A stretch of 64,000 nt of DNA from Solirubrobacteraceae bacterium (GTDB lineage: Bacteria; Actinomycetota; Thermoleophilia; Solirubrobacterales; Solirubrobacteraceae): positions 62,001 through 126,000 of the forward strand of contig JANJTP010000039.1 of NCBI GenBank assembly GCA_024711025.1, read 5' to 3'. Positions 1-7,965 of the stretch are shown here, piece after piece; the first letter of the stretch is position 1, and each line of letters begins with the position of its first letter. Under the pieces are notes generated by a model, which worked only from the letters and a program-made list of their open reading frames with translations, was not told the DNA's origin and searched no databases. The position numbers and the translations under genes were made by a program.

Positions 1-102
1 GATCGTGTCGCCCGGGTGCGCCTCCACCGAGCGCCCGTCGAAGCTGAACTTGATCCGCCGCGAGCGATCGATGCGCTCCCCCGGCTGCTGTGCGAGCCTC
101 AC
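1..102 (-). CDS. mgdC: Sarcosine oxidase / N-methylglutamate dehydrogenase alpha subunit, N-terminal fragment
   Basis: Only the first 34 codons lie in the window; the gene continues past the left edge. Read from GTG at 102, it contains RIDRSRRIKFSFDGRS followed by EAHPGDTI, the conserved lead-in of the SoxA alpha subunit of heterotetrameric sarcosine oxidases before the first FAD/NAD-binding region. The start overlaps the stop of the delta-subunit gene as GTGA, so the two are translationally coupled. In N-methylglutamate operons the alpha subunit (mgdC) follows delta (mgdB), as here. The alternative is an ordinary sarcosine oxidase; the neighbouring synthase genes favour N-methylglutamate dehydrogenase. 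The family assignment is firm; the exact substrate is inferred. Confidence 0.8.
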   Translation of the reverse strand, partial: MRLAQQPGERIDRSRRIKFSFDGRSVEAHPGDTI

Positions 103-380
103 GATGTCACCTCGTCGGCCGGCGGCGCATCGCCCGGGAGCGCCGTCCAGAAGACCTCTTGCGTACGGGTGTCGCGCTCGGCCAGGAACCACGACCGGCA
201 GCCGGAACGATGGCACCACCACTCGCGCTGGCGTCCCGCGACGTTGCGGCGGAAGTACACGTACGTGTTGAGCTCGCGCGGAGTCGGCCGCTCCGTCGGG
301 CGCTCCGTCACCTCGCCGCCGAAGGCGAAGTCGGTGACCTCACGAGTGCCACAGTTGGGGCAGGTCAGGACATACGACAT
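99..380 (-). CDS. mgdB: Sarcosine oxidase / N-methylglutamate dehydrogenase delta subunit
   Basis: This 93-residue protein is the small zinc-binding delta subunit (SoxD) of a heterotetrameric sarcosine-oxidase-type enzyme, which oxidatively demethylates an N-methyl amino acid and passes the methylene group to tetrahydrofolate. The zinc ligands of the family are recognisable as Cys7, Cys10, His57 and Cys61 (CPNC near the start and CHRSGC later). Length is normal for SoxD. It starts 3 nt after the stop of the FMN synthase subunit and overlaps the alpha-subunit start, so it belongs to one operon. The remaining subunits, beta and gamma, are not in the window. The substrate N-methylglutamate is inferred from the neighbours. 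Confidence 0.9.
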   Translation of the reverse strand: MSYVLTCPNCGTREVTDFAFGGEVTERPTERPTPRELNTYVYFRRNVAGRQREWWCHRSGCRSWFLAERDTRTQEVFWTALPGDAPPADEVTS

Positions 381-383
381 CTC

Positions 384-1736
384 TTACAGGTTCCCTCCGG
401 CTCCCGGGATCCACGAGGTCCCGGCGAGCGGAACTCGAGCCATCGCCGCGGCCTCGACAGTCAGCGCGACCATGTCCTCGGGCTCCAGGTTGTGCACGTG
501 CGACTTGCCGCACGCCCGTGCCAGCGTCTGCGTCTCGAGCACCATCGACCGCAGGTAGTTGGCGACCCGGCGTCCGCCCAGCTCGGGGTCGAGCCGGGCG
601 GCGAGCTCGTCGTCCTGCGTCGAGATGCCGGCCGGGTCGCGACCGTCCTGCCAGTCGTCGTAGTAGCCGGCCGCGGAGCCGAGCGCGCGGTACTCCTCGT
701 CGAGCTCCGGGCTGTTGTCCCCGAGCGCGATCAGCGCGGCGGTTCCGATCGACGCGGCGTCGGCGCCGAGCGCGAGGGCCTTGGCGACGTCCGCGCCGTT
801 GCGAATGCCGCCGGAGACGATGAGCTGCACCTCGCGGTGCATCCCGAGCTCCTGCAGCGAGGCGACGGCCTGGGGGATCGCGGCGAGGATCGGGATGCCG
901 ACGTGCTCGATGAACACGTCCTGCGTGGCCGCGGTGCCGCCCTGCATTCCGTCGAGGACGATCACGTCGGCGCCCGCCTTGACCGCGAGGGCGACGTCGA
1001 AGAAGGTCCGCGTCGCGCCGACCTTGACGAAGATCGGCTTCTCCCACTCGGTGATCTCGCGCAGCTCGGCGATCTTGATCTCGAGGTCGTCGGGGCCGGT
1101 CCAGTCCGGATGGCGGCACGCGCTGCGCTGGTCGATCCCCTGGGGCAGATCGCGCATCCCGGCGACGCGCTCGGAGATCTTCTGGCCGAGCAGCATCCCC
1201 CCGCCGCCCGGCTTGGCTCCCTGCCCGACCACGACCTCGATCGCGTCGGCGCGCCGCAGGTCGTCCGGGTTCATCCCGTAGCGCGAGGGCAGGACCTGGT
1301 AGACGAGCGTCTTCGAGTGGCCGCGCTCCTCGGGCGTCATGCCGCCGTCGCCGGTCGTCGTGCTCGTGCCCATCGCCGTCGCGCCGCGACCCAGCGCCTC
1401 CTTGGCCTGGGCGGAGAGCGCGCCGAAGCTCATGCCCGCGATCGTGACCGGGATGTCGAGGTGGAGCGGCTTCTTGGCGAACCGCGTGCCGAGCACGATG
1501 TCGGTCGCACACCGCTCGCGGTATCCCTCGAGCGGGTAGCGCGAGACGCTCGCACCGAGGAACAGCAGGTCGTCGAAGTGCGGGATCCGCCGCTTCGTGC
1601 CGCCGCCGCGGATGTCGTAGATGCCTTCGCGGGCGGCCCGCTGGATCTCCGCGATCGTGCGGCGATCGAATGTCGCCGACTCGCGCAGGCTCGGGCGCGG
1701 GGGCGGCGCGGTCAGGAACTCCTCGAGCTGGCTCAC
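384..1736 (-). CDS. mgsC: N-methylglutamate synthase FMN subunit (glutamate synthase-like)
   Basis: A 450-residue protein matching the FMN-binding (beta/alpha)8 domain of glutamate synthase large subunits as a stand-alone chain. Visible hallmarks are AGMSFGALS near residue 100, the glycine-rich KPGGGGMLLGQK and the phosphate-binding stretch IVSGGIRNGADVAKALALGA. In the N-methylglutamate pathway this chain, with the amidotransferase and GXGXG subunits, forms N-methylglutamate from glutamate and methylamine. It starts with GTG at 1736, 5 nt after the GXGXG gene. Being split into three genes, next to sox-like and glutamine-synthetase-like genes, it fits mgsC (also called glxD) better than a true gltB. 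Activity is inferred. Confidence 0.88.
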   Translation of the reverse strand: MSQLEEFLTAPPPRPSLRESATFDRRTIAEIQRAAREGIYDIRGGGTKRRIPHFDDLLFLGASVSRYPLEGYRERCATDIVLGTRFAKKPLHLDIPVTIAGMSFGALSAQAKEALGRGATAMGTSTTTGDGGMTPEERGHSKTLVYQVLPSRYGMNPDDLRRADAIEVVVGQGAKPGGGGMLLGQKISERVAGMRDLPQGIDQRSACRHPDWTGPDDLEIKIAELREITEWEKPIFVKVGATRTFFDVALAVKAGADVIVLDGMQGGTAATQDVFIEHVGIPILAAIPQAVASLQELGMHREVQLIVSGGIRNGADVAKALALGADAASIGTAALIALGDNSPELDEEYRALGSAAGYYDDWQDGRDPAGISTQDDELAARLDPELGGRRVANYLRSMVLETQTLARACGKSHVHNLEPEDMVALTVEAAAMARVPLAGTSWIPGAGGNL

Positions 1737-1741
1737 GACGC

Positions 1742-2455
1742 TCAGTACTCCCCGGCGTGGTCGATATCGAAGTTGTACAGGCGGCGCGCCGAGCCGTAAC
1801 GGCGGAAGTCCGCCGCGTCGACGCCGGAGACGCCGGCCCGCTCGAGCAGCTCGCGCACCTCGGCGAGATGCTGCTCGCCCATCTCCTTCTCGACGCAGTC
1901 CGCGCCGAGCCCCGCGACCGAGCCGCGCACGTAGAGGCGGGCCTCGTAGATCGAGTCGCCCAGCCCGTCGCCGGCGTCGCCGCAGACGACCATCCGGCCC
2001 GTCTGCGCGAGGAACGCGCCCATCGGCCCGATCGACCCCTGCACGACGACGTCGGTGCCCTTCAGGGAGATGCCGCAGCGCCCCGCCGCGTTGGAGCGGA
2101 TCACCAGCAGCCCGCCGCGTCCGGTGGCGCCCGCGGACTGGCTGGCGTTGCCCTCCACGACGACCGAGCCGGACATCATGTTCTCGGCGACGCCCGGACC
2201 GCAGTTGCCGACGATTCGCACGTCGGCGAGCTTGTTCATGCCGGCGCAGTAGTAGCCGGCGTGCCCGTCGACGACGACCTCGACGGGCACGTCGAGGCCG
2301 ACGGCGATGTTGTGGCGGCCGCGGGGGTTCGCGACGACGATCCGCTGCGGCTCGCCGTCCGCGCCGGTGAGGGCGTGCAGCCGGCTGTTGAGCTCTCGCA
2401 GGCTGGTCGCCGCGAGGTCGACGACCTCCGTCGTGGGGTCGCTTACGAGCGTCAC
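1742..2455 (-). CDS. mgsB: N-methylglutamate synthase GXGXG-domain subunit
   Basis: A 237-residue right-handed beta-helix protein equivalent to the C-terminal GXGXG domain of glutamate synthase. The repeated G-x-G-x-x-x pattern is visible in VGNCGPGVAENMMSGSVVVEG, GRGGLLVIRSNAAGRCG and the following repeats up to about residue 190. I chose GTG at 2455 because it overlaps the upstream amidotransferase stop as GTGA and has a GGAG element 8 nt upstream. An ATG at 2473 is the alternative. It is the structural subunit of the three-gene synthase and sits between the amidotransferase and FMN subunits. The family call is secure; the N-methylglutamate role comes from context. Confidence 0.86.
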   Translation of the reverse strand: MTLVSDPTTEVVDLAATSLRELNSRLHALTGADGEPQRIVVANPRGRHNIAVGLDVPVEVVVDGHAGYYCAGMNKLADVRIVGNCGPGVAENMMSGSVVVEGNASQSAGATGRGGLLVIRSNAAGRCGISLKGTDVVVQGSIGPMGAFLAQTGRMVVCGDAGDGLGDSIYEARLYVRGSVAGLGADCVEKEMGEQHLAEVRELLERAGVSGVDAADFRRYGSARRLYNFDIDHAGEY

Positions 2456-3357
2456 GCCGCCACCCGCTCCCATGTGTACACGCGCGCGGGCTCGGGCTCC
2501 CAGACGACGGCGTCCTCCGCCCCGGGGATCACGGCGATCGCGCGGTACTCGGTCGCGATCGCCACCCAGTCGTCGGTCTCGGCCATCACCGCCGGCTTGC
2601 AGGCGATCGGATCGCGCAGCACGGCGAAGCCGTCCGCCGTGCCGACGGCGAAGGTGTAGAAGCCGTCGAGATCCTCGAGGCAGCCGCTCAGCGCCTCCTC
2701 GAGGCCGGCGCCCTCGCGCATCCGCCACATCAGGTAGCCGGCTGCGACCTCGGAGTCGTTGTCGGTCTGGAACGTGACGCCCTCACGCCGCAGCTTGCGC
2801 CGCAGGGTGTTGTGGTTCGACAGCGACCCGTTGTGAACGAGGCACAGGTCGAGGCCGGTCGAGAACGGATGGGAGTGCTCGGTCGTGACGCGGCTCTCGG
2901 TCGCCATCCGCGTGTGCGCGATCGCGTGGCTCGCCGAGAGCTCGCTCAGGGTGAACCGGCGGACGAACTCGTCCGGGTGGCCCTTCTCCTTGTAGATCTC
3001 GATCGAGCGCCCCGCGCTCATCAGCCGTAGCTCGGGGCGATTGAGCGCCAGCCACTCGGTCACGGCCGCCGCCTCGGCGGGGACGTGGAAGGTGGCGTGG
3101 CTCGCCCGTACCGAGTGGGCGACCGGCCCGTCGAACGCGATGCCCAGCTCGTCGACGACCAGCCGCCAGTCGACGCCGGGGTCGGCGCTGTAGAGCGAGA
3201 CCTTGCTGTCCCCTTCGGGGACCGGCTCGCGGTAGAGGGCGATCCCGGCGCTGTCGGGTCCGCGGTCGCCGAGCTCGTGCATCATCAGCGCGATGCTCTC
3301 GCCGACGCGCTCGGCCGTCGCCCGGTTCTTGCTGTAGATGCCTGCGATGCCACACAT
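2452..3357 (-). CDS. mgsA: N-methylglutamate synthase, class II glutamine amidotransferase-like subunit
   Basis: A 301-residue Ntn-type glutamine amidotransferase domain. The start at 3357 gives Met-Cys-Gly-Ile-Ala, exposing the N-terminal Cys2 nucleophile after methionine removal. Other class II motifs are the RGPDSAG stretch near residue 35, HTRMATES and LVHNGSLSNH. Stand-alone amidotransferase genes followed by GXGXG and FMN genes are the mgsABC (glxBCD) arrangement. It is the first gene of the leftward operon and faces gmaS across about 200 bp. An in-frame extension to 3420 would bury the catalytic Cys and was rejected. Confidence 0.88.
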   Translation of the reverse strand: MCGIAGIYSKNRATAERVGESIALMMHELGDRGPDSAGIALYREPVPEGDSKVSLYSADPGVDWRLVVDELGIAFDGPVAHSVRASHATFHVPAEAAAVTEWLALNRPELRLMSAGRSIEIYKEKGHPDEFVRRFTLSELSASHAIAHTRMATESRVTTEHSHPFSTGLDLCLVHNGSLSNHNTLRRKLRREGVTFQTDNDSEVAAGYLMWRMREGAGLEEALSGCLEDLDGFYTFAVGTADGFAVLRDPIACKPAVMAETDDWVAIATEYRAIAVIPGAEDAVVWEPEPARVYTWERVAA

Positions 3358-3564
3358 GACGCTCTGCAGGCTAGGTGACGATGGTGGCCGTGCCCATGTC
3401 CGGGCATGGCACAATTCCACCTCGAGTGATGTGCCGTGCTCACAGCTCGAACGTCTCGCGGGCCCTGTTCCGTGTGGATCGTGGCGCCCGCCTCCATGTC
3501 ACGACCGCAACCTGTGTGCTCGCCAGCCATTGCGATCCGCTCCCCCGATCGAAACGATGCGCAC
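3358..3564. promoter_or_regulatory. Divergent promoter region between mgsA and gmaS
   Basis: This stretch of about 207 bp separates the leftward mgs/mgd operon from the rightward gmaS and must carry both promoters. It is less GC-biased than the flanking genes. I see no convincing paired -35/-10 box or long palindrome, so no operator is proposed. A GAF/PucR-type regulator encoded just after gmaS is a plausible controller. Confidence 0.45.
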
Positions 3565-4992
3565 ATGCCCGATAGCTCCTCAGCCGCCGTCGTCGTACCG
3601 TCCGGCGAGCGCGCTCCCAACGCTGTGGACGCCTCGGCCCTGGAACGGGTGAAAGACGAGGTCCGCGCGCGCGGGATCGAGTTCCTGTTCGCGCAGTTCG
3701 TCGACATGCACGGCAAGCCGTGCGCGAAGCTCGTGCCGGCGCGCGCGCTCGACTCGCTGATGCGCAGCGGCGCCGGGTTCGCCGGGTTCGCGGCGGGCGA
3801 CATCGGCCAGCGCCCTCACGACCCCGACCTCGAGGCGATGCCCGACCTGCGCAGCTTCACGCCGCTGCCCTGGCGCCCCGACATCGCCCGCCTGGCGTGT
3901 GACGTGCACGTCGCCGGGGAGCCTTGGCCGTATTGCCCGCGGACGATCCTGCGCAACCAGATCGCACGCGCTGCGGAGCTCGGCTACGAGCTGAAGATCG
4001 GCATCGAGCTCGAGTACTTCCTCGTGCGCCAGCTCCCTGACGGGTCGATCACCGTCGCCGACGAGCTCGACACGATGACGAAGCCCTGCTACGACATGCG
4101 CGCGATCACGCGCAGCCTCGACTTCGTCACCGACATCGCGCGTCATCTCGACGCGCTCGGCTGGGAGGGCACGGCGAACGACCACGAGGACGCCAACGGC
4201 CAGTTCGAGCACAACTTCGACTTCGCCGACGCGCTCACGACCTGCGACCGGGCGATCTTCTTCCGCTACATGGTCGAGGCCCTCGCCCAGGAGCGCGGCC
4301 TGCTCGCCACGTTCATGCCCAAGCCGTTCGCGAACCTGACAGGCAACGGCTGTCACATGCACATGAGCCTGTGGAAGGACGGCGTCAACGTCTTCGAGGC
4401 CGACCCCGACGACGACCCGCGGGGCCTGGGCCTGTCGCCGCTGGCCTACCGCTTCCTGGCCGGGCTCAAGCAGCACGCCAAGGCGTACATCGCCGTGACC
4501 GCCCCCACGGTCACTTCCTACAAGCGCCTCGTCGTGGGCGAGAACACCGTCGGCGGCGCGACGTGGGCGCCGGTCGACATCAGCTACGGGGCGAACAACC
4601 GCACGCAGATGCTGCGCATCCCCGGCCCCGGGCGGATCGAGGACCGCACGGTCGACGGCTCCTGCAACCCCTACCTGGGCGCGGCCGCGATCCTCGCCGC
4701 GGGGCTCGATGGCATCGAGCGCGGGCTCGAGCCCGGCGAGCCGACGAGCGAGCTGAACCTGCACGAGATCAGCGAGGCCGCACGGCGTGAGCTCGGCATC
4801 GAGCGCCTTCCCGCGAACCTGCTGGACGCGACGCGCGAGCTCGAGCGCAACGACGTCATGCGCGCGGCGCTCGGTCGCGGTCGTGGCGAGGACTACCTGG
4901 ACTACTTCGTGCGCGTCAAGCGCGGCGAGTGGGAGCAGTCCCACAACCAGATCACCAAGTGGGAGCTGGACCACTACCTGCAGCTCTACTAG
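3565..4992 (+). CDS. gmaS: Gamma-glutamylmethylamide synthetase-like glutamine synthetase family protein
   Basis: A 475-residue member of the glutamine synthetase superfamily. The N-terminal beta-grasp region contains FAQFVDMHGKPCAK. The catalytic domain has the metal-ligand segment GIELEYFL, NGQFEHNFDF, the GNGCHMHMS signature and NNRTQMLRIPGPGR near residue 350. GmaS ligates methylamine to glutamate with ATP, the entry step of the N-methylglutamate pathway. A housekeeping glutamine synthetase is less likely given the neighbours. ATG at 3565 is chosen because the upstream in-frame sequence is unconserved; the ribosome site is weak. It diverges from mgsABC and is followed 29 nt later by a regulator gene. 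Confidence 0.82.
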   Translation: MPDSSSAAVVVPSGERAPNAVDASALERVKDEVRARGIEFLFAQFVDMHGKPCAKLVPARALDSLMRSGAGFAGFAAGDIGQRPHDPDLEAMPDLRSFTPLPWRPDIARLACDVHVAGEPWPYCPRTILRNQIARAAELGYELKIGIELEYFLVRQLPDGSITVADELDTMTKPCYDMRAITRSLDFVTDIARHLDALGWEGTANDHEDANGQFEHNFDFADALTTCDRAIFFRYMVEALAQERGLLATFMPKPFANLTGNGCHMHMSLWKDGVNVFEADPDDDPRGLGLSPLAYRFLAGLKQHAKAYIAVTAPTVTSYKRLVVGENTVGGATWAPVDISYGANNRTQMLRIPGPGRIEDRTVDGSCNPYLGAAAILAAGLDGIERGLEPGEPTSELNLHEISEAARRELGIERLPANLLDATRELERNDVMRAALGRGRGEDYLDYFVRVKRGEWEQSHNQITKWELDHYLQLY

Positions 4993-5021
4993 GAGCCGGC
5001 GGCGGCCCGTACGATGCGGGC

Positions 5022-6755
5022 ATGAGAGCGAAGGAGGCACAGCAGGAGCACCCCTCCTCCGCCGCGACGGCCGGAAGCGACCTCGTCGCGCAGCTCGAGC
5101 GGGTCCGGCTCGAGAGCAACACCCTCTATCGGATCATCGGCGTGATCGGTCTCGCGCCCGAGGTGCCGCGGGTCCTGACCGGCGTCGTCGACCTCCTCAC
5201 GGAGGCAACCGACAGCCACGCCTGCTTCATCTACCTTCGCGAGGGCGACATCCTGCGCCTGCGAGCGGCCTCCGGCACCTTCGCGCATGTCGTCGGCCAG
5301 GTGCAGATCCCGGTCGGCGAGGGGCTGGTGGGCTGGGCCGTTCGCCATTCGCAGCCCGCGCTGGTCGCGCAGAACGCGCTGGACGACCCGCGGTTCCGCT
5401 ACGTGCCCGAGCTGCACGAGGAGCGCTTCCAGTCGATGGCCGCGGTTCCGATCCCGGCCCGCTCGGGCGAGCCGATCGGGGCCATCTCGCTGCACACCGT
5501 CGCACCCCACGAGCTCCACTCGGAGACCGTGACGTTCCTCGTGCACACCGCGAGCCTCGTGGCCGGCGCGATCGAGACCGCGCAGCTCCTCGAGGACGCC
5601 AAGCTGCGCGTCGACGCGCTGACGACGCTCTCGCAGATCTCGCAGCAGATCGCGGCCACCGAGCAGCGCGATGATCTCTACCTGATCGCAACCGACGGCG
5701 TGCGAGCGCTCCTGGCCTGCAAGGCCTGCCACCTCTACGAGGTCGACCCGGCCAGCGGCGACCTCGAGCTGGTGGCCTCGAGCCCCCAGGGGGCTAGCGC
5801 TCCCGCCCGTATGAGACGGGTCGTGGACGAGCCGGGCTGGCTCTCGGCCGCCGTCGCCTCCAGCGGGGAGCGGCTCGGGCTGCTGCGCGCGTCGCAGGAC
5901 GCCGGCGTGCGAACCGATGCCGACGTCGAGCTGCTCGGCGCGATCGCCGGCCAGGTCGCCGTCGCCCTGAAGCGCGCGGAGCTGATCGAGCGGCTGACCG
6001 AGGAGAACATCGTCCGCGAGCTGTTCGACGCGCTCGCGGCCGGCCGCGTGGACGTCGCCGAGGCCCGTGCGCGGGCGGCCCGCTTCGAGCTGGGTCGCGA
6101 GCACCTGGTCGTCCAGGTGGCCCCGGCGAGGCGATCGAGCGACGAGACGTCGTGGATCGAACGCGCCGGGCTCGTCGAGTCGGCACTTCGCCGGCTGGCC
6201 CCGGGCACGCTCGTCGACACCGGCGCCGAGGCGCTTCGCGCGATCGTTCCCGCCGGCCAGCGGGGCGGCGACGGCCTTGCGATCGACGAGGCGCTGCGCA
6301 CGATCGCGCGGTCGCGCGGAGTCGCCATCGGGCGCAGCGCGGCTCATCGCGGCGCGCAGTCGTCGACCAGGGCGGTCCACGAGGCCGGCGACGCGATCCT
6401 CGTGGCACATGCGCTGCATCCGGAGGGCGGCGCCATCCCCTACGAGGCCCTGGGCTCGTACCGGTACCTGGTCCACCTGTCGACCGACGCGATCCCGCCC
6501 GACAGCAGCCGCGCCGCGCTCGAGCGCCTGAGCGCGTACGACGAGCGGCGCCAGACCCAGCTCGTCGAGACCCTCGAGAGCTACCTCGAGCACCGCGGCA
6601 GCATCAGGGGAGCGGCCCGCGCCCTCCATGTGCACCCGAACACGGTCCGGCAGCGGCTGGACCGGATCGAGAAGCTCGCACAGATCGACCTCGACGCGGA
6701 GGACCTGCTGACGCTCGAGGTCGTCGTGAAGCTTGCCCGACTCGGCAAGCTCTGA
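5022..6755 (+). CDS. GAF-domain PucR/CdaR-type transcriptional regulator
   Basis: A 577-residue cytoplasmic regulator. A GAF domain spans about residues 35-185 (FIYLREGDILRLRAASG, then IPVGEGLVGWAVR) and a second, weaker GAF-like module follows to about 335. The C-terminus carries the PucR helix-turn-helix (RGSIRGAARALHVHPNTVR), typical of regulators of purine, amino acid and amine catabolism. It begins 29 nt after gmaS, so it may be co-transcribed and may regulate the N-methylglutamate genes; that link is inferred from position. The ligand is unknown. ATG at 5022 is preceded only by a weak ribosome site. Confidence 0.85.
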   Translation: MRAKEAQQEHPSSAATAGSDLVAQLERVRLESNTLYRIIGVIGLAPEVPRVLTGVVDLLTEATDSHACFIYLREGDILRLRAASGTFAHVVGQVQIPVGEGLVGWAVRHSQPALVAQNALDDPRFRYVPELHEERFQSMAAVPIPARSGEPIGAISLHTVAPHELHSETVTFLVHTASLVAGAIETAQLLEDAKLRVDALTTLSQISQQIAATEQRDDLYLIATDGVRALLACKACHLYEVDPASGDLELVASSPQGASAPARMRRVVDEPGWLSAAVASSGERLGLLRASQDAGVRTDADVELLGAIAGQVAVALKRAELIERLTEENIVRELFDALAAGRVDVAEARARAARFELGREHLVVQVAPARRSSDETSWIERAGLVESALRRLAPGTLVDTGAEALRAIVPAGQRGGDGLAIDEALRTIARSRGVAIGRSAAHRGAQSSTRAVHEAGDAILVAHALHPEGGAIPYEALGSYRYLVHLSTDAIPPDSSRAALERLSAYDERRQTQLVETLESYLEHRGSIRGAARALHVHPNTVRQRLDRIEKLAQIDLDAEDLLTLEVVVKLARLGKL

Positions 6756-6773
6756 CCGCGCCCCGGCGGGCGC
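6730..6773. terminator. Convergent hairpins between the PucR-type regulator and heme A synthase genes
   Basis: AGCTTGCC (6730-6737) pairs perfectly with GGCAAGCT (6744-6751) across a 6-nt loop at the end of the regulator gene. A second short stem, GCGCCC/GGGCGC (6758-6773), follows at once. Both lie where two convergent genes end. There is no T-tract, as is common in high-GC actinobacteria, so termination is inferred from position and symmetry. Confidence 0.4.
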
Positions 6774-6778
6774 CGCGT

Positions 6779-7762
6779 CTACGCGACGACCGGCGCGGCC
6801 CTCGCGGGAACGACCCTGGACTCGGGGACGGGGAGCAGCGCCAGCGCCGCGCCGATCAGTGCGGCCCACAGCAGCGTGCCGAGCGCGAGGTGGGCGACGA
6901 TCAGGCCGGGGTGCATGCCGAGCCACACGTTCAGCGCCCCGAGCAGCACCTGGGTGGTGAGCAGCGCGCCGGCGAGCGCCGGCCAGTACCCGGCGACCCC
7001 GTCGCGGACCGCGACCACCACGAACCAGACCACCGCCACGACCGCGAGCAGCATCAGGACGCGGTGCACCAGCTGGATGTCGACCAGCTCGCCGCTGCCG
7101 AACGGCAGCACGCCGCCGTTGCACGTCGGGAACTCCTTCCCGCAGGCCATGTGGGCGCCGCCCCCGGGATCGACCGTGCCGCGCTTCTCGGTGCCGGCGA
7201 CGACGCCGCCGGCGATGATCGTCGCGAGCACCAGCGTCGCGCCGGCCGCGACGAGCCGGACGGCGCCGCGCGGCAGCGCCGTCGCGGCGCCGTCGCCGCG
7301 CTCGGGGCGCGCAAGCCAGGTCAGCGTCATCAGCAGGGCCAGCAGCAGCATCGCCATCGCCAGGTGCGCCGCCACGAGCAGCTCCTCGAGCCCGTGCTCG
7401 ACGGTCAGCCCGCCGAGCAGCGCCTGGAGGAGGACGAGCACCACGCACACGACCGCCCCGTCGAGCAGCCGCTGATGCGCACGCAGATGGCGCACCGCCT
7501 GCCAGACGATCCCCGCGATCAGCACCGTCAGGACGATCGCCAGGAAGCGGTGCGTGTACTCGACGATCATCTTCGTATCGACGATCGGGATCAGCCGCCC
7601 GCCGCAGAGCGGCCAGCCGTGCGCGCCACTGCCGGCCGGCCCGCAGCCCAGCCCGGAGTCGCTCACGCGCACGATGCCGCCGACGACTGTCAGCAGGAAG
7701 GTCGCGGCGGCGGCGGCCGCCGTGAGCCGGCGAAAGCGCCGTAGGTGTGCTTGCTCGTTCAC
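6779..7762 (-). CDS. ctaA: Heme A synthase (COX15/CtaA family)
   Basis: A 327-residue integral membrane protein with about eight hydrophobic helices. It oxidises the C8 methyl group of heme O to the formyl group of heme A for cytochrome c oxidase. Heme-binding histidines are visible in EYTHR, AAHLAMA, LVHRVLM and AHLALG. Two cysteine pairs occur in the extracytoplasmic loops after helices 1 and 5 (CGPAGSGAHGWPLC and ACGKEFPTC), as in the Cys-pair CtaA class. GTG at 7762 is preferred because the 63 upstream in-frame residues are arginine-rich and lack membrane character. It stands alone between convergent and divergent neighbours. Confidence 0.9.
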   Translation of the reverse strand: MNEQAHLRRFRRLTAAAAAATFLLTVVGGIVRVSDSGLGCGPAGSGAHGWPLCGGRLIPIVDTKMIVEYTHRFLAIVLTVLIAGIVWQAVRHLRAHQRLLDGAVVCVVLVLLQALLGGLTVEHGLEELLVAAHLAMAMLLLALLMTLTWLARPERGDGAATALPRGAVRLVAAGATLVLATIIAGGVVAGTEKRGTVDPGGGAHMACGKEFPTCNGGVLPFGSGELVDIQLVHRVLMLLAVVAVVWFVVVAVRDGVAGYWPALAGALLTTQVLLGALNVWLGMHPGLIVAHLALGTLLWAALIGAALALLPVPESRVVPARAAPVVA

Positions 7763-7965
7763 GATCTGCGGATTGTTGCGGTCGCCCGTGCCGCGCCATC
7801 CGTGCGGACTACGGCCATGGGCGCGAAACACGCGTCGAATCGACCGGGCGTACCCGGACAGGCCGGAGCCGGTCATGATGAGACGATGAGCGTGAGCGCA
7901 CGCCCGTCCGGCGGGTCGACGCGCACGGGACCGGGGTCCCGTCGACCGCATGCGGAGCGAGCCCG

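Noticed and set aside
384-3357. Reading the three genes as a split housekeeping glutamate synthase (gltB)
   Set aside because: No gltD-like subunit is nearby, and the Sox-like and gmaS-like neighbours fit N-methylglutamate synthase better.
4989-7799. 936-codon minus-strand open frame opposite the PucR-type regulator and heme A synthase
   Set aside because: Composition is a mirror of the real genes, with no recognisable domain; it overlaps two well-supported coding regions.
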